Positions 10,024-19,097 of a stretch of 64,000 nt of DNA are shown piece by piece. A program made the translations under genes and the position numbers. The notes beneath the pieces were generated by a model. It was not told where the DNA came from, made no database searches, and worked only from the letters and a program-made list of their open reading frames with translations. Source of the stretch: Pseudomonadota bacterium (GTDB lineage: Bacteria; Pseudomonadota; Gammaproteobacteria; Burkholderiales; Burkholderiaceae_C); NCBI GenBank assembly GCA_020161065.1, contig JAIUPH010000013.1:124001-188000 (forward strand), given 5' to 3'. Position 1 is the first letter of the stretch. Each line of letters opens with the position of its first letter.

Positions 10024-10105
10024 GGCTCGTCTCGCCGCGTTCGAGCTGACAGGCCCTGGCCTGCAGCCCGGCGCGGCGAAGTCGTTTCACTGACTGCACT
10101 TCATC

Positions 10106-11251
10106 ATGGCAAAGCGCGACTACTACGAAGTTCTTGGTGTCCCGAAGAACGCGTCCGAGGACGACATCAAGAAGGCCTACCGCAAGTTGGCCATGAAGCA
10201 CCACCCCGACCGCAACCAGGGTGACACGGCCAAGAAGGCCGAGGACAAGTTCAAGGAGGCCAAGGAGGCGTACGAGATGCTGACCGACCCGCAGAAGCGG
10301 GCGGCCTACGACCAGTTCGGACACGCCGGCGTCGACCCCAGCATGGGCGGCCGCGGCGGGCCGGGGGCCGAGGGCTTCGGCGGATTCGCCGAGGCCTTCG
10401 GCGACATCTTCGGCGACATCTTCGGCGGCGGCGGCGCGCGCCGCGGCGGCGCCGGCGGGCAGCAGGTCTACCGCGGCAGCGACCTCAGCTACGCGATGGA
10501 GATCACGCTCGAAGAAGCGGCCCACGGCAAGGACACGCAGATCCGCATTCCGAGCTGGGACAACTGCGAGACCTGCAAGGGCAGCGGCGCCAAGCCCGGC
10601 ACCAGCGCCAAGACCTGCCCCAGCTGCAACGGCAGCGGCACGGTGCACCTGCGCCAGGGCTTCTTCAGCATCCAGCAGACCTGCCCGAACTGCCGCGGCA
10701 GCGGCAAGATCATCCCCGAGCCCTGCGCCACCTGCAACGGCGCCGGCAAGATCAAGCGGCAGAAGACGCTGGAGGTGAAGATCCCCGCCGGCATCAACGA
10801 GGGCATGCGCATCCGCTCGGCCGGCAACGGCGAGCCGGGCACCAATGGCGGCCCGCCGGGCGACCTGTACATCGAGATCCGCATCAAACAGCACGAGATC
10901 TTCGAGCGCGACGGCGACGACCTGCACTGCAGCGTGCCGGTGAGCCTGACCACCGCGGCGCTGGGCGGCTCGATGGAGGTGCCCACGCTGGTCGGCAAGG
11001 CCGAGATCGACCTGCCCGAAGGCACCCAGCACGGCAAGACCTTCCGCCTGCGCGGCAAGGGCATCAAGGGCATCCGCTCCAGCTACCCCGGCGACCTGTA
11101 CTGCCACGTGACGGTGGAGACGCCGGTCAAGCTGACCGAGCATCAGCGCAAGCTGCTGAAGGACCTCGACGAGTCGTTCAAGAAGGGCGGCGACAAGCAC
11201 TCGCCCAACGCCAAGAGCTGGACCGACCGCGTGAAGGACCTGTTCAAGTAG
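10106..11251 (+). CDS. dnaJ: Chaperone DnaJ (Hsp40)
   Basis: A 381-residue type I Hsp40 that delivers substrates to DnaK and stimulates its ATPase. The J domain (1-70) has HPD at 33-35, followed by a Gly/Phe-rich region (about 77-125). The zinc-binding domain has four CxxCxGxG repeats ([32 protein letters not shown]). Then come the two C-terminal beta domains. It lies 112 bp after dnaK and converges on the radical SAM gene. Confidence 0.98.
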   Translation: MAKRDYYEVLGVPKNASEDDIKKAYRKLAMKHHPDRNQGDTAKKAEDKFKEAKEAYEMLTDPQKRAAYDQFGHAGVDPSMGGRGGPGAEGFGGFAEAFGDIFGDIFGGGGARRGGAGGQQVYRGSDLSYAMEITLEEAAHGKDTQIRIPSWDNCETCKGSGAKPGTSAKTCPSCNGSGTVHLRQGFFSIQQTCPNCRGSGKIIPEPCATCNGAGKIKRQKTLEVKIPAGINEGMRIRSAGNGEPGTNGGPPGDLYIEIRIKQHEIFERDGDDLHCSVPVSLTTAALGGSMEVPTLVGKAEIDLPEGTQHGKTFRLRGKGIKGIRSSYPGDLYCHVTVETPVKLTEHQRKLLKDLDESFKKGGDKHSPNAKSWTDRVKDLFK

Positions 11252-11263
11252 ACGGCTGGCTCT

Positions 11264-11293
11264 CAAGTTGATCCGGCTCCGCCGGGCAACTTG
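11264..11293. terminator. Bidirectional hairpin between convergent dnaJ and the radical SAM gene
   Basis: CAAGTTG at 11264-11270 pairs with CAACTTG at 11287-11293, and inside it CCGGC pairs with GCCGG around a TCC loop. A small internal loop (AT opposite G) interrupts the stem. It sits in the 90-bp spacer between two converging genes and could end transcription from either side. No clear T-run is present on either strand. Confidence 0.5.
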
Positions 11294-11341
11294 ATCCCCC
11301 GCGGGGGGCGGGACGGGCCCCCGGCCCGGACCTGGGGGTGC

Positions 11342-12481
11342 TCAGAACAGGCTGCCCTGGCGCGCGTCGCCGGGCCGCCTGAACCGCGTGAGGTCCAGTT
11401 CCACGCGCTGCTGGTTGAAGCCCAGCCGCGCGCAGGCCTTGTGCAGGCGCTGGCGCAGAAGTTGCGCCCAGATGCCCTGCCCCGTCATGCGCGAGCCGAA
11501 GCGCGAATCGTTGTCGCGGCCGCCGCGCATCTCGCGCAGGCGCGCCATGATGCGCGCCGCCTTCTCGGGCACGTGCTGCTGCAGCCAGTCTTGGAACAGC
11601 GGCCTCACTTCCCAGGGCAGGCGCAGCACGATGCTGAAGGCCGAGGTCGCGCCGGCCTCGCGCGCCGCTTCGAGGATGCGTTCCAGCTCCGGCTCGTTGA
11701 GAAACGGAATCACCGGCGAGACGCTGACGCCCACCGGAATGCCGGCCGCGGCCAGCGCCGCGATGGTGCGCAGCCGCCGCTCCGGCGCCGCGGCGCGCGG
11801 CTCCAGGATGCGCGCGAGCGCGCCGTCGAGCGTGGTGATCGAGACGTACACCGCGGCCAGCCGCTCGGCCGCCATCGGCGCGATGAGGTCGATGTCGCGC
11901 TCGACGCCGGCCGACTTGGTGATCAGCGAGAACGCGTGCCGGTGCTCGGCCATCACCTCGATCACCGAGCGCGTGATGCGCAAGCGCCGCTCGGCCGGCT
12001 GGTAGGCGTCGGTGGCCGAGCCGATGTTCAGTTGCAGCGGCTCGTAGCCCTTTTGCGCGAAGGCGGCGCGCAGGCGTTCGGCGGCGTTGACCTTGGCGAT
12101 GATGCGCGTCTCGAAGTCCAGCCCGGGCGACAGGTTGAGGTAGCTGTGCGTCGGCCGCGCGAAGCAGTAGATGCAGCCATGCTCGCAGCCGCGGTAGGGG
12201 TTGATCGACAGGTCGAAGCCGATGTCGGGCGAGTCGTTGCCGGCCAGGATGGACTTGACGCGCTCCTCGATGATCTGCGTCTGCGGCGCCAGCACTTCCT
12301 CGTGCGCGGCCTGCTCCAGCGTGCCCCAGCCATCGTCGAAGGCCTCGCGCTGGTCGGCGCTGAAGCGGTGTTCCAGCGCCCACATGGTGCCGCGGCCCTT
12401 GTGGGGTGCACGCGGCGCATAGACCAGCGTGGCGGAGGCGGCGGAGGAGCCGGTTTCAGGGGCAGGCGTCGGGTTGCGCAT
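11342..12481 (-). CDS. PA0069-family radical SAM protein
   Basis: A 379-residue radical SAM enzyme of the PA0069/SplB-like family, whose reaction is unknown. The 4Fe-4S motif is C99-x3-C103-x2-C106 in GCEHGCIYCFARP; SplB-like features include the preceding NPYRGC. KGRG near residue 28-31 is a family N-terminal mark. The ATG is preceded by a hairpin instead of a clear ribosome site; an internal ATG at residue 33 (MWALEHRF) is an alternative but would lose KGRG. It follows dnaB by 54 bp on the same strand. Confidence 0.88.
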   Translation of the reverse strand: MRNPTPAPETGSSAASATLVYAPRAPHKGRGTMWALEHRFSADQREAFDDGWGTLEQAAHEEVLAPQTQIIEERVKSILAGNDSPDIGFDLSINPYRGCEHGCIYCFARPTHSYLNLSPGLDFETRIIAKVNAAERLRAAFAQKGYEPLQLNIGSATDAYQPAERRLRITRSVIEVMAEHRHAFSLITKSAGVERDIDLIAPMAAERLAAVYVSITTLDGALARILEPRAAAPERRLRTIAALAAAGIPVGVSVSPVIPFLNEPELERILEAAREAGATSAFSIVLRLPWEVRPLFQDWLQQHVPEKAARIMARLREMRGGRDNDSRFGSRMTGQGIWAQLLRQRLHKACARLGFNQQRVELDLTRFRRPGDARQGSLF

Positions 12482-12535
12482 ACTGGATATTCATCCAGTC
12501 TTTGCGCAGCGTCAAGCGGTTGATCAGGCGCTTGA
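12482..12535 (-). promoter_or_regulatory. Paired hairpins in the dnaB-radical SAM spacer
   Basis: Just after the dnaB stop, TCAAGCG (12512-12518) pairs with CGCTTGA (12529-12535). Next to the start codon of the radical SAM gene, ACTGGAT (12482-12488) pairs with ATCCAGT (12493-12499) around a 4-nt loop. The second stem ends exactly at the ATG and would occupy the place of the ribosome-binding site. One hairpin may end dnaB messages and the other limit translation of the downstream gene. Confidence 0.45.
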
Positions 12536-13951
12536 TCAGTACTCGCTGCCGAGGCTGCCGGGCGCCAGGTTGTCGAACTTGGTCAGCGGCTTCAGGAAGG
12601 TCAGCTTGACCGTGCCCACCGGCCCGTTGCGCTGCTTGCCGATCACGATCTCGGCGATGCCGGGCTCCTTGCTGTCCTTGTTGTAGTACTCGTCGCGGTA
12701 GATGAACATGATGACGTCGGCGTCCTGCTCGATGGCGCCCGACTCGCGCAGGTCGCTCATCATCGGCCGCTTGTCGTTGCGCGTCTCGACCGAGCGGTTG
12801 AGCTGCGACAGCGCGATCACCGGGCACTGCAGCTCCTTGGCCAGCGCCTTCAGGCCGCGGCTGATCTCGCCGATCTCGGTGGCGCGGTTCTCGTCGCTGC
12901 CGCTGCTGGAGCCGCTCATCAGCTGCAGGTAGTCGACGACGATCAGCCCCAGCGTGCCGCCGAACTGGCGCGCCATGCGCCGCGCGCGCGCGCGCAGCTC
13001 GGCCGAGTTGAGCGCCGGCGTCTCGTCGATGAAGACCTGGGCCGTCTTCAGCCGGTCGACCGCGTCGGCCAGGCGCTCCCAGTCGCCGTCCTTCAGGTTG
13101 CCGGTGCGCAGCCCCGACTGGTCGATGCGGCCGAGCGACCCCACCATCCGCAGCGCCAGCTGCGAGGCGCCCATTTCCATCGAGAACACCAGCACCGGCA
13201 GGCCTTCGGACACCGCCGCGTGCTCGGCGATGTTCAGCGCGAAGGCGGTCTTGCCCATGCTCGGGCGCGCCGCCAGCACGATGAGGTCGCCCTTCTGCAG
13301 CCCGGCGGTCATGCGGTCGAGGTCGTAGAAGCCGGTGCGCACGCCGGTCACCTCCTCGGCGCCGTTCTCGGCCAGCTCGTTGACGCGGTCGAGCAGCGCC
13401 ACCACCAGCTTGTCCATGCTCTGGAAGCCCTGGCGCTGGCGCGAACCTTCCTCGCCGATCTTGAAGATCTTACCCTCGGCCTCGTCGAGGATCTGCGTCA
13501 CCGCGCGGCCCTGCGGGTTGAAGGCGGTGGTGGCGATCTCGTCGCTGGCGGCGATCAGCTTGCGCAGGATGGCGCGCTCGCGAACGATCTCCGCATAACG
13601 CCGCATGTTGGCGGCACTCGGCACGCTTTGCGCCAGCGCGTTGAGGTAGGCCAGGCCGCCGCAGTCTTCGGCCTTGCCGAGCGCCTGCAACTGCTCGAAC
13701 ACCGTGATCACGTCGGCCGGCTTGGCGGCGTTGACCAGCGCGCCGACGGCGGCGTAGATCAGCTTGTGCTCGTGGCGGTAGAAGTCGCTGTCCGACAGCA
13801 GGTCGGAGGCGCGGTCCCAGGCCAGGTTGTCGAGCAGCAGCCCGCCCAGCACGCTTTGCTCGGCCTCCACCGAATGCGGCGGCACGCGCAGGCGGGCCAC
13901 TTCATCGTCGCGCGGGTTGATCGAATCGCGGGGGTCGAAAAGAGTCGTCAT
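12536..13951 (-). CDS. dnaB: Replicative DNA helicase DnaB
   Basis: A 471-residue hexameric 5'-3' helicase of the replication fork. The N-terminal domain starts PPHSVEAEQSVLGGLLLD, which binds DnaG primase in the family. The RecA-like C-terminal domain has Walker A ARPSMGKT (228-235) and Walker B IVVDYLQLM. An upstream in-frame ATG at 14053 would add 34 unconserved residues; the start at 13951 gives the normal family N-terminus. No intein is present. It lies downstream of the S6-operon terminator and so probably has its own promoter. Confidence 0.97.
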   Translation of the reverse strand: MTTLFDPRDSINPRDDEVARLRVPPHSVEAEQSVLGGLLLDNLAWDRASDLLSDSDFYRHEHKLIYAAVGALVNAAKPADVITVFEQLQALGKAEDCGGLAYLNALAQSVPSAANMRRYAEIVRERAILRKLIAASDEIATTAFNPQGRAVTQILDEAEGKIFKIGEEGSRQRQGFQSMDKLVVALLDRVNELAENGAEEVTGVRTGFYDLDRMTAGLQKGDLIVLAARPSMGKTAFALNIAEHAAVSEGLPVLVFSMEMGASQLALRMVGSLGRIDQSGLRTGNLKDGDWERLADAVDRLKTAQVFIDETPALNSAELRARARRMARQFGGTLGLIVVDYLQLMSGSSSGSDENRATEIGEISRGLKALAKELQCPVIALSQLNRSVETRNDKRPMMSDLRESGAIEQDADVIMFIYRDEYYNKDSKEPGIAEIVIGKQRNGPVGTVKLTFLKPLTKFDNLAPGSLGSEY

Positions 13952-14037
13952 GGCGCCTGCGATGATGCCGCAGCCGGCGCCCCGGGCCTGTGGACAAGGC
14001 TGGGGAGATTCGGGGCACAGCCGGTGCAATGCAGCCG

Positions 14038-14063
14038 AAAAAAAGGCCGGCATCAGCCGGCCT
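14038..14063 (-). terminator. Intrinsic terminator of the rpsF-priB-rpsR-rplI operon
   Basis: Read on the minus strand, AGGCCGGC (14063-14056) and GCCGGCCT (14051-14044) form a perfect 8-bp stem around a 4-nt loop, followed by a run of T (14043-14038). It starts 26 bases after the rplI stop. This is the clearest rho-independent terminator on the minus strand here. Confidence 0.9.
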
Positions 14064-14088
14064 GTTTCGCAGCGCGGAGGCGCGGGCT

Positions 14089-14541
14089 TCAGTCGGCCTG
14101 CGGCACCACGTGCACGGTCACTTCGACCAGCACGTCGGTGTGCGCGGCCACCTGCACCGGGTGCTCGCCAACCGTCTTCAGCGGGCCGTTGGGCATGCGC
14201 ACCTGCGACTTCTGCACCGTCAGGCCCAGCTTGCCCAGCGCGTCGGCCACGTCGGCGTTGGTGACCGAGCCGAACAGCCGGCCGTCGACGCCGGCCTTCT
14301 GCGCGATGCGCACGGTCTTGCCGCTGAGCTGCTCGCCCAGCGCCTGCGCGGCGGCCAGCTTGGCGGCGGCGGCCTTTTCCAGGTCGGCGCGGCGGGTCTC
14401 GAACTCCTTGATCGCGGTTTCGGTGGCGCGGCGCGCCAGCTTGCCGGGAATCAGGAAGTTCCGGGCGTAGCCTTCCTTGACCTTGACGACGTCGCCCAGG
14501 TTGCCGAGCTTGCCGACCTTTTCCAGAAGAATCACTTGCAT
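14089..14541 (-). CDS. rplI: 50S ribosomal protein bL9
   Basis: A 150-residue large-subunit protein. The N-terminal domain carries the signature [19 protein letters not shown] and [13 protein letters not shown]; a long connecting helix (about 40-75) joins it to the C-terminal rRNA-binding domain. Length is normal. It is the last gene of the S6 operon, 13 bp after rpsR, and is followed by a strong terminator. Confidence 0.98.
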   Translation of the reverse strand: MQVILLEKVGKLGNLGDVVKVKEGYARNFLIPGKLARRATETAIKEFETRRADLEKAAAAKLAAAQALGEQLSGKTVRIAQKAGVDGRLFGSVTNADVADALGKLGLTVQKSQVRMPNGPLKTVGEHPVQVAAHTDVLVEVTVHVVPQAD

Positions 14542-14554
14542 GGGGCGGCTCCGT

Positions 14555-14845
14555 TCAGACCTTGTGTTGATCGGAATACGGCAGCAGCGCCAGGAAGCGC
14601 GCGCGCTTGATGGCGGTGGTCAGCTGGCGCTGGTAGAACGCGCGCGTGCCGGTCAGGCGGGCCGGCGTGATCTTGCCGTTCTCGCCGACGAAGTCGCGCA
14701 GCACGTCGATCTCCTTGTAGTCGATGTGCTCGACGTTGGCGACCGTGAAGCGGCAGAAGCGCTTGCGGCGGAACAGCAGCGACTGGGTGTTGCGCTTGGG
14801 GCGCTTGTCCTTGGAACCACGACCTTTACCGCGGGGTGGGGGCAT
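14555..14845 (-). CDS. rpsR: 30S ribosomal protein bS18
   Basis: A 96-residue small-subunit protein that pairs with S6 on 16S rRNA. A basic N-terminal tail ([18 protein letters not shown]) precedes the conserved core FRRKRFCRF ... [13 protein letters not shown] and [18 protein letters not shown]. The ATG at 14845 has a well-placed GGAG and overlaps the end of priB by 20 bp, so translation is probably coupled. An upstream ATG at 14938 would add 31 residues read from inside priB and is rejected. Confidence 0.97.
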   Translation of the reverse strand: MPPPRGKGRGSKDKRPKRNTQSLLFRRKRFCRFTVANVEHIDYKEIDVLRDFVGENGKITPARLTGTRAFYQRQLTTAIKRARFLALLPYSDQHKV

Positions 14846-15152
14846 GATGAATCTCCGAAGAATGCGTGACGAAATCGAATTGGGTGATGTGGAACAGCAG
14901 TCCGCGTCCGTTGCGCGCGCTGGTGACGAAGCCGGCAAACACCGCCGCCGTCCCCAGCGCCATCGCCGCCAGGCCCTGCGTCACCTCGCCGATGGCCACC
15001 GCGCGCATCTCCATCGAGACCTTGCGGGGCTGGCCGTTCTCGCTGAGCTCGGACTCGTGCTTGAGCACCAGGTCCAGAGCCGGCAAGCCGGCCGGCGTGT
15101 AGCGCAGTGCCGCCCTTTCGCTCAGTTGCGCGCTCAGCAGCAACCGGTTCAT
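14826..15152 (-). CDS. priB: Primosomal replication protein N (PriB)
   Basis: A 108-residue OB-fold single-stranded DNA-binding protein that, with PriA, reloads DnaB at stalled forks. The N-terminus [30 protein letters not shown] and the middle [15 protein letters not shown] are typical. Its place between rpsF and rpsR is the standard betaproteobacterial position and supports the call. It overlaps rpsR by 20 bp. Sequence conservation in PriB is modest, so context carries much of the weight. Confidence 0.92.
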   Translation of the reverse strand: MNRLLLSAQLSERAALRYTPAGLPALDLVLKHESELSENGQPRKVSMEMRAVAIGEVTQGLAAMALGTAAVFAGFVTSARNGRGLLFHITQFDFVTHSSEIHHAPTPR

Positions 15153-15171
15153 GGGCCGGCGGCGCCGCGCT

Positions 15172-15534
15172 TCAGGTGGCGGCCTCCTGGCGTTCCTTGC
15201 GGGCCTCTTCGCGCTCGACGGCCTTCATCATCACCGACGGGGTGGTGACGGCCTTGCCGGTGTTCACCGTCAGGTGGCGCAGCACGGCGTCGTTGAAGCG
15301 GAAACCCGTCTCCAGCTCGTTCAGCGTTTCCTGGCTGCACTCGATGTTCAGGCACAGGTAATGCGCCTTGGCCAGCTTCTGGATCATGTAGGCGAGCTGG
15401 CGGCGGCCCCAGTCTTCCACGCGGTGCACCTTGCCGCCGGCGTTGGTGACCAGGGTCTTGTAGCGCTCCAGCATGGCCGGAACCTGTTCGCTTTGATCCG
15501 GATGGATCAGCAGAACGATCTCGTAATGACGCAT
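15172..15534 (-). CDS. rpsF: 30S ribosomal protein bS6
   Basis: A 120-residue small-subunit protein that binds bS18. It starts [18 protein letters not shown] and carries [17 protein letters not shown] and AHYLCLNIE, the usual S6 core, with an acidic/basic C-terminal tail. A strong ribosome site (AAGGAG) precedes the ATG at 15534; 26 more upstream residues are open but unconserved. It heads the rpsF-priB-rpsR-rplI operon and has its own promoter and a structured leader. Confidence 0.97.
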   Translation of the reverse strand: MRHYEIVLLIHPDQSEQVPAMLERYKTLVTNAGGKVHRVEDWGRRQLAYMIQKLAKAHYLCLNIECSQETLNELETGFRFNDAVLRHLTVNTGKAVTTPSVMMKAVEREEARKERQEAAT

Positions 15535-15567
15535 GCACACTCCTTTGGTTTCCCGTTGCAGGAAGCC

Positions 15568-15600
15568 GCCCCGGCAGCGTCGTCCAGGAAACCCTGGGGC
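15568..15600 (-). promoter_or_regulatory. Structured leader of rpsF, candidate S6:S18 autoregulatory RNA
   Basis: In the minus-strand leader, GCCCC (15600-15596) pairs with GGGGC (15572-15568). Inside, AGG pairs with CCT around a GTTT loop, leaving a 13-nt one-sided bulge that ends in GCC next to GGGG and so contains CCGG. An S6:S18-binding leader with a CCG-bearing asymmetric bulge is known upstream of rpsF in many bacteria. This hairpin lies about 35-65 nt before the ATG and has that general shape, but I have not aligned it to the published motif. Confidence 0.35.
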
Positions 15601-15624
15601 CGGGTGCGGCAAGAAAAGCTGATG

Positions 15625-15653
15625 AGTATACCGCCTGGCGCCCGCCCGCTCAG
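15625..15653 (-). promoter_or_regulatory. Candidate rpsF promoter (-10 TATACT)
   Basis: On the minus strand TATACT lies at 15630-15625, one mismatch from the -10 consensus, about 90 bp before the rpsF ATG. The -35 place 17 bp upstream reads CTGAGC, a poor match. It lies just beyond the ppsA stop and would let the ribosomal operon fire independently of ppsA. Confidence 0.5.
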
Positions 15654-18061
15654 CGCGCCTTGGCCAGGCGCTGCCAGGTGTCGGCCACCGTGTCGGGGTT
15701 GAGCGAGATCGAGACGATGCCCTCGGCGGCCAGCCAGTCGGCGAAGTCGGGGTGGTCGCTCGGGCCCTGGCCGCAGATGCCCACGTACTTGCCGGTGGCG
15801 CGGCAGGCGGTGATGGCGCGGCTGATCAGCGCCTTGACGGCGGCGTCGCGCTCGTCGAAGTCGTGCGCCAGCTGCTCCAGCCCGCTGTCGCGGTCCAGGC
15901 CCAGCGTCAGCTGCGTCAGGTCGTTGGAGCCGATCGACATGCCGTCGAAGTGCTGCAGGAACGCTTCCGCCAGGATCGCGTTGCTCGGCACCTCGCACAT
16001 CATGATCAGCTTGAGGCCATTGGTGCCGCGCTGCAGCCCGCGCTCGGCCAGCATCTGCACCACGCGCTCGGCCTGGCGCACGGTGCGCACGAAGGGCACC
16101 ATGATCTCGACGTTGGCCAGCCCCATGTCGTTGCGCACGCGCTTCAAGGCCTCGCACTCCATCGCGAAGGCATCGCTGAACTCGCCGCTGATGTAGCGGC
16201 TGGCGCCGCGGAAGCCGAGCATCGGGTTCTCTTCGTCGGGCTCGTAGCGGGCGCCGCCGATCAGCTTGCGGTACTCGTTGCTCTTGAAGTCCGACAGCCG
16301 CACGATCACCGGCTTGGGCCAGAAGGCCGCGGCGATGGTCGCCACGCCCTCGGCCAGCTTGTCGACATAGAAGGCGCGCGGGCTGGCGTGGCCGCGGGCC
16401 ACCGATTCCACGGCCTTCTTCAGCTCGGGGTCGATGTTGGGGTAGTCGAGGATGGCCTTCGGGTGCACCCCGATGTTGTTGTTGATGATGAACTCCAGCC
16501 GCGCCAGGCCGACGCCGCTGTTGGGCATCTGCGCGAAGTCGAAGGCGAGCTGCGGGTTGCCCACGTTCATCATCAGCTTGATCGGGCAGTACGGCATCTC
16601 GCCGCGCTGCACCTCGGTGACCTCGGTCTCCAGCAGGCCGTCGAAGACGTAGCCGGTGTCGCCTTCGGAGCAGGCCACCGTGATCAGCGCGCCTTCGGCG
16701 ATGCGCTCGGTGGCGTCGCCGCAGCCCACCACCGCCGGGATGCCCAGCTCGCGCGCGATGATGGCCGCGTGGCAGGTGCGGCCGCCGCGGTTGGTGACGA
16801 TGGCGCTGGCCCGCTTCATCACCGGCTCCCAGTTGGGATCGGTCATGTCGGTCACCAGCACGTCGCCGGGCTGCACGCGGTCCATCTCCGCCAGGTTGCT
16901 GACCAGCCGCGCCGGGCCGGTGCCGATCTTCTGGCCGATGGCGCGGCCCTCGGCCAGCACGGTGCCCACCTTGGCCTGGTCGCCCTTGAGCTTGTAGCGC
17001 TGCTCGATGCGGCCCTCGGCCTGGCTCTTCACCGTCTCGGGCCGCGCCTGCAGGATGTACAGGCGGCCGTCGACGCCGTCCTTGCCCCATTCGATGTCCA
17101 TCGGGCGGCCGTAGTGCTGCTCGATGATCACCGCATAACGCGCCAGCTCCATGACATCGGCGTCGGCCAGCGAATAGCGGTTGCGCTGCTCGGGCGGCGT
17201 GTCCACGGTGCGCACCAGGCGGCCGCCGGCGGCCTTGCCGTCGGGCGGCGCGAACTCCATGCGCTGCAGCTTGCTGCCCAGGCTGCGGCGGATGACGGCG
17301 AAGCGCCCGGCCTGCAGCGTGGGCTTGTGGACGTAGAACTCGTCGGGGTTGACGGCGCCCTGCACCACGGTCTCGCCCAGGCCGTAGCTGCTGGTGATGA
17401 AGACCACGTCCTTGAAGCCCGACTCGGTGTCGATGGTGAACATCACGCCGGCGGCGCCGAGGTCCGAGCGCACCATGCGCTGCACGCCGGCCGACAGCGC
17501 CACGTCGCCGTGCGCGAAGCCCTTGTGCACGCGGTAGCTGATCGCGCGGTCGTTGTAGAGCGACGCGAACACCTCCTTGATGCGGTGGAGCACGTCGTCG
17601 ATGCCGCTGACGTTGAGGAAGGTCTCCTGCTGGCCGGCGAACGAGGCGTCGGGCAGGTCCTCGGCGGTGGCCGACGAGCGCACGGCGTAGCTGCCGCCCG
17701 GGCTGTCGCGGTCGAGCAGGCCGAACTGCAGGCGGATGCCAGCCTCCAGGTCGGCCGGGAACGGCGTGTCCAGCACCCAGCCGCGGATCTGCGCGCCGGC
17801 CTCGGCCAGCGCGCGCACGTCGTCGGTGTTCAGCGTGGCCAGGCGCTCGGCGATGCGCCGCTCCAGCCCGTCGTGCTGCAGGAACTGCCGGAAGGCATGC
17901 GCCGTGGTGGCAAAGCCGCCCGGCACGCGCACGCCGGTGGCGGCCAACTGGCTGATCAGTTCGCCGAGGCTGGCGTTCTTGCCGCCGACCGCCTCGACAT
18001 CGGTCATTCTCAGTTGTTCGAACGGAACGACCAGGGCGGTCGCCAAAGGGGCTGAAGACAT
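15650..18061 (-). CDS. ppsA: Phosphoenolpyruvate synthase
   Basis: An 803-residue enzyme making PEP from pyruvate and ATP for gluconeogenesis. The N-terminal ATP-binding domain starts with [15 protein letters not shown]. The swivelling phosphohistidine domain has [17 protein letters not shown], and the C-terminal PEP-binding barrel has [26 protein letters not shown] and [15 protein letters not shown]. Upstream in-frame codons to 18109 are unconserved; the ATG at 18061 has a GGAG site. It is divergent from ppsR, whose product controls it by phosphorylation. Confidence 0.98.
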   Translation of the reverse strand: MSSAPLATALVVPFEQLRMTDVEAVGGKNASLGELISQLAATGVRVPGGFATTAHAFRQFLQHDGLERRIAERLATLNTDDVRALAEAGAQIRGWVLDTPFPADLEAGIRLQFGLLDRDSPGGSYAVRSSATAEDLPDASFAGQQETFLNVSGIDDVLHRIKEVFASLYNDRAISYRVHKGFAHGDVALSAGVQRMVRSDLGAAGVMFTIDTESGFKDVVFITSSYGLGETVVQGAVNPDEFYVHKPTLQAGRFAVIRRSLGSKLQRMEFAPPDGKAAGGRLVRTVDTPPEQRNRYSLADADVMELARYAVIIEQHYGRPMDIEWGKDGVDGRLYILQARPETVKSQAEGRIEQRYKLKGDQAKVGTVLAEGRAIGQKIGTGPARLVSNLAEMDRVQPGDVLVTDMTDPNWEPVMKRASAIVTNRGGRTCHAAIIARELGIPAVVGCGDATERIAEGALITVACSEGDTGYVFDGLLETEVTEVQRGEMPYCPIKLMMNVGNPQLAFDFAQMPNSGVGLARLEFIINNNIGVHPKAILDYPNIDPELKKAVESVARGHASPRAFYVDKLAEGVATIAAAFWPKPVIVRLSDFKSNEYRKLIGGARYEPDEENPMLGFRGASRYISGEFSDAFAMECEALKRVRNDMGLANVEIMVPFVRTVRQAERVVQMLAERGLQRGTNGLKLIMMCEVPSNAILAEAFLQHFDGMSIGSNDLTQLTLGLDRDSGLEQLAHDFDERDAAVKALISRAITACRATGKYVGICGQGPSDHPDFADWLAAEGIVSISLNPDTVADTWQRLAKAR

Positions 18062-18249
18062 GGGAAAGCTCCGAGAGGTGAGAAAACCGGTGCTTCCGCA
18101 TGCGCGCACGAACGCTGCAGCCAGGTGCTTGTGCGTTCGAGTGATCGACCCGGGGGGTTCATGCGCGGCCTGAAAAGGTCTGAAGGCGGAATGTTGGGGG
18201 CGATTCTAGGGAGTTCTTCCTTATGATGACCCGACCAGGGAGTCATTGA
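18062..18249. promoter_or_regulatory. Divergent ppsA/ppsR promoter region
   Basis: This 188-bp spacer must hold promoters for both ppsA (minus) and ppsR (plus). Before ppsR there is a TATGAT-like -10 at 18222-18227 and a good ribosome site AGGGAG (18237-18242), 7 bp before the ATG. The imperfect palindrome ATGACCC...GGGAGTCAT overlaps this start. Before ppsA, GGAG lies 8 bp ahead of the ATG. No convincing -35 is seen on either strand, and no other gene is visible. Confidence 0.4.
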
Positions 18250-19074
18250 ATGGCAGAACGAACCGTGTTCTTTGTCTCGGACGGCACCGGCATCACCGCC
18301 GAGACCTTCGGCAACTCGATCCTGGCGCAGTTCGCCACGCGGCCGCGGCACGTGCGCCGGCCCTTCATCGACAGCGTGGAAAAGGCCGCCCAGGTGGCCG
18401 CCGAGATCGACGAAGTGGCGGCGCGCGAAGGCCAGCGGCCCATCGTCTTCATCACGCTGGTGCGCGACGAGGTGCGCGACATCATCACCGACCCGCGCGG
18501 CAAGGGCATGGTGCTGGACATGTTCCGCGCCTTCGTCGAGCCGCTGGAAGCCGAGCTCGGCGTCAAGAGCAACCACCGCATCGGCCGCTTCTCCGACGCC
18601 AGCCAGAGCACCGAGTACCACGACCGCATCGAGGCCATCAACTTCAGCCTCGCGCACGACGACGGGCAGTCGGCGCGCAACCTCGACATCGCCGACGTCA
18701 TCCTGGTCGGCGTCAGCCGCAGCGGCAAGACGCCCACCTCGCTGTACCTGGCCATGCAGCACGGCATCAAGGCCGCCAACTATCCGCTGATCCCCGATGA
18801 TTTCGAGCGCGGCCGGTTGCCCGCCACGCTGGCGCCGTACAAGCGCAAGTGCTTCGGGCTGACCATCGACGCCGAGCGGCTGGCGCAGATCCGCCACGAG
18901 CGGCGGCCGTCCAGCAAGTACGCGGCGCTGGAGAACTGCCGCTACGAGATCGGCGAGGCCGAGGCGATGATGCGCCGCGAAGGCATCGCCTGGCTGTCGT
19001 CGACGCACAAGTCGATCGAAGAGATCGCCACCACCATCCTGCGCGACATCCGGCCCGACCGCCTGGTGTACTGA
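18250..19074 (+). CDS. ppsR: PEP synthase regulatory protein (bifunctional kinase/pyrophosphorylase)
   Basis: A 274-residue DUF299-family protein that inactivates PEP synthase by ADP-dependent threonine phosphorylation and reactivates it by Pi-dependent dephosphorylation. It opens RTVFFVSDGTGITAETFGNS and carries the P-loop-like GVSRSGKTPTSLYLA and the family segment NYPLIPDDFERGRLP. Placed head-to-head with ppsA, its substrate, as in many proteobacteria. It converges on glcF with only 23 bp between stops. Confidence 0.96.
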   Translation: MAERTVFFVSDGTGITAETFGNSILAQFATRPRHVRRPFIDSVEKAAQVAAEIDEVAAREGQRPIVFITLVRDEVRDIITDPRGKGMVLDMFRAFVEPLEAELGVKSNHRIGRFSDASQSTEYHDRIEAINFSLAHDDGQSARNLDIADVILVGVSRSGKTPTSLYLAMQHGIKAANYPLIPDDFERGRLPATLAPYKRKCFGLTIDAERLAQIRHERRPSSKYAALENCRYEIGEAEAMMRREGIAWLSSTHKSIEEIATTILRDIRPDRLVY

Positions 19075-19097
19075 CGCCACGGCGCTGCCGGCCCCGT

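Noticed and set aside
15752-18055. A 767-codon plus-strand open frame antisense to ppsA
   Set aside because: Mirror of ppsA codon bias with a compositionally aberrant product.
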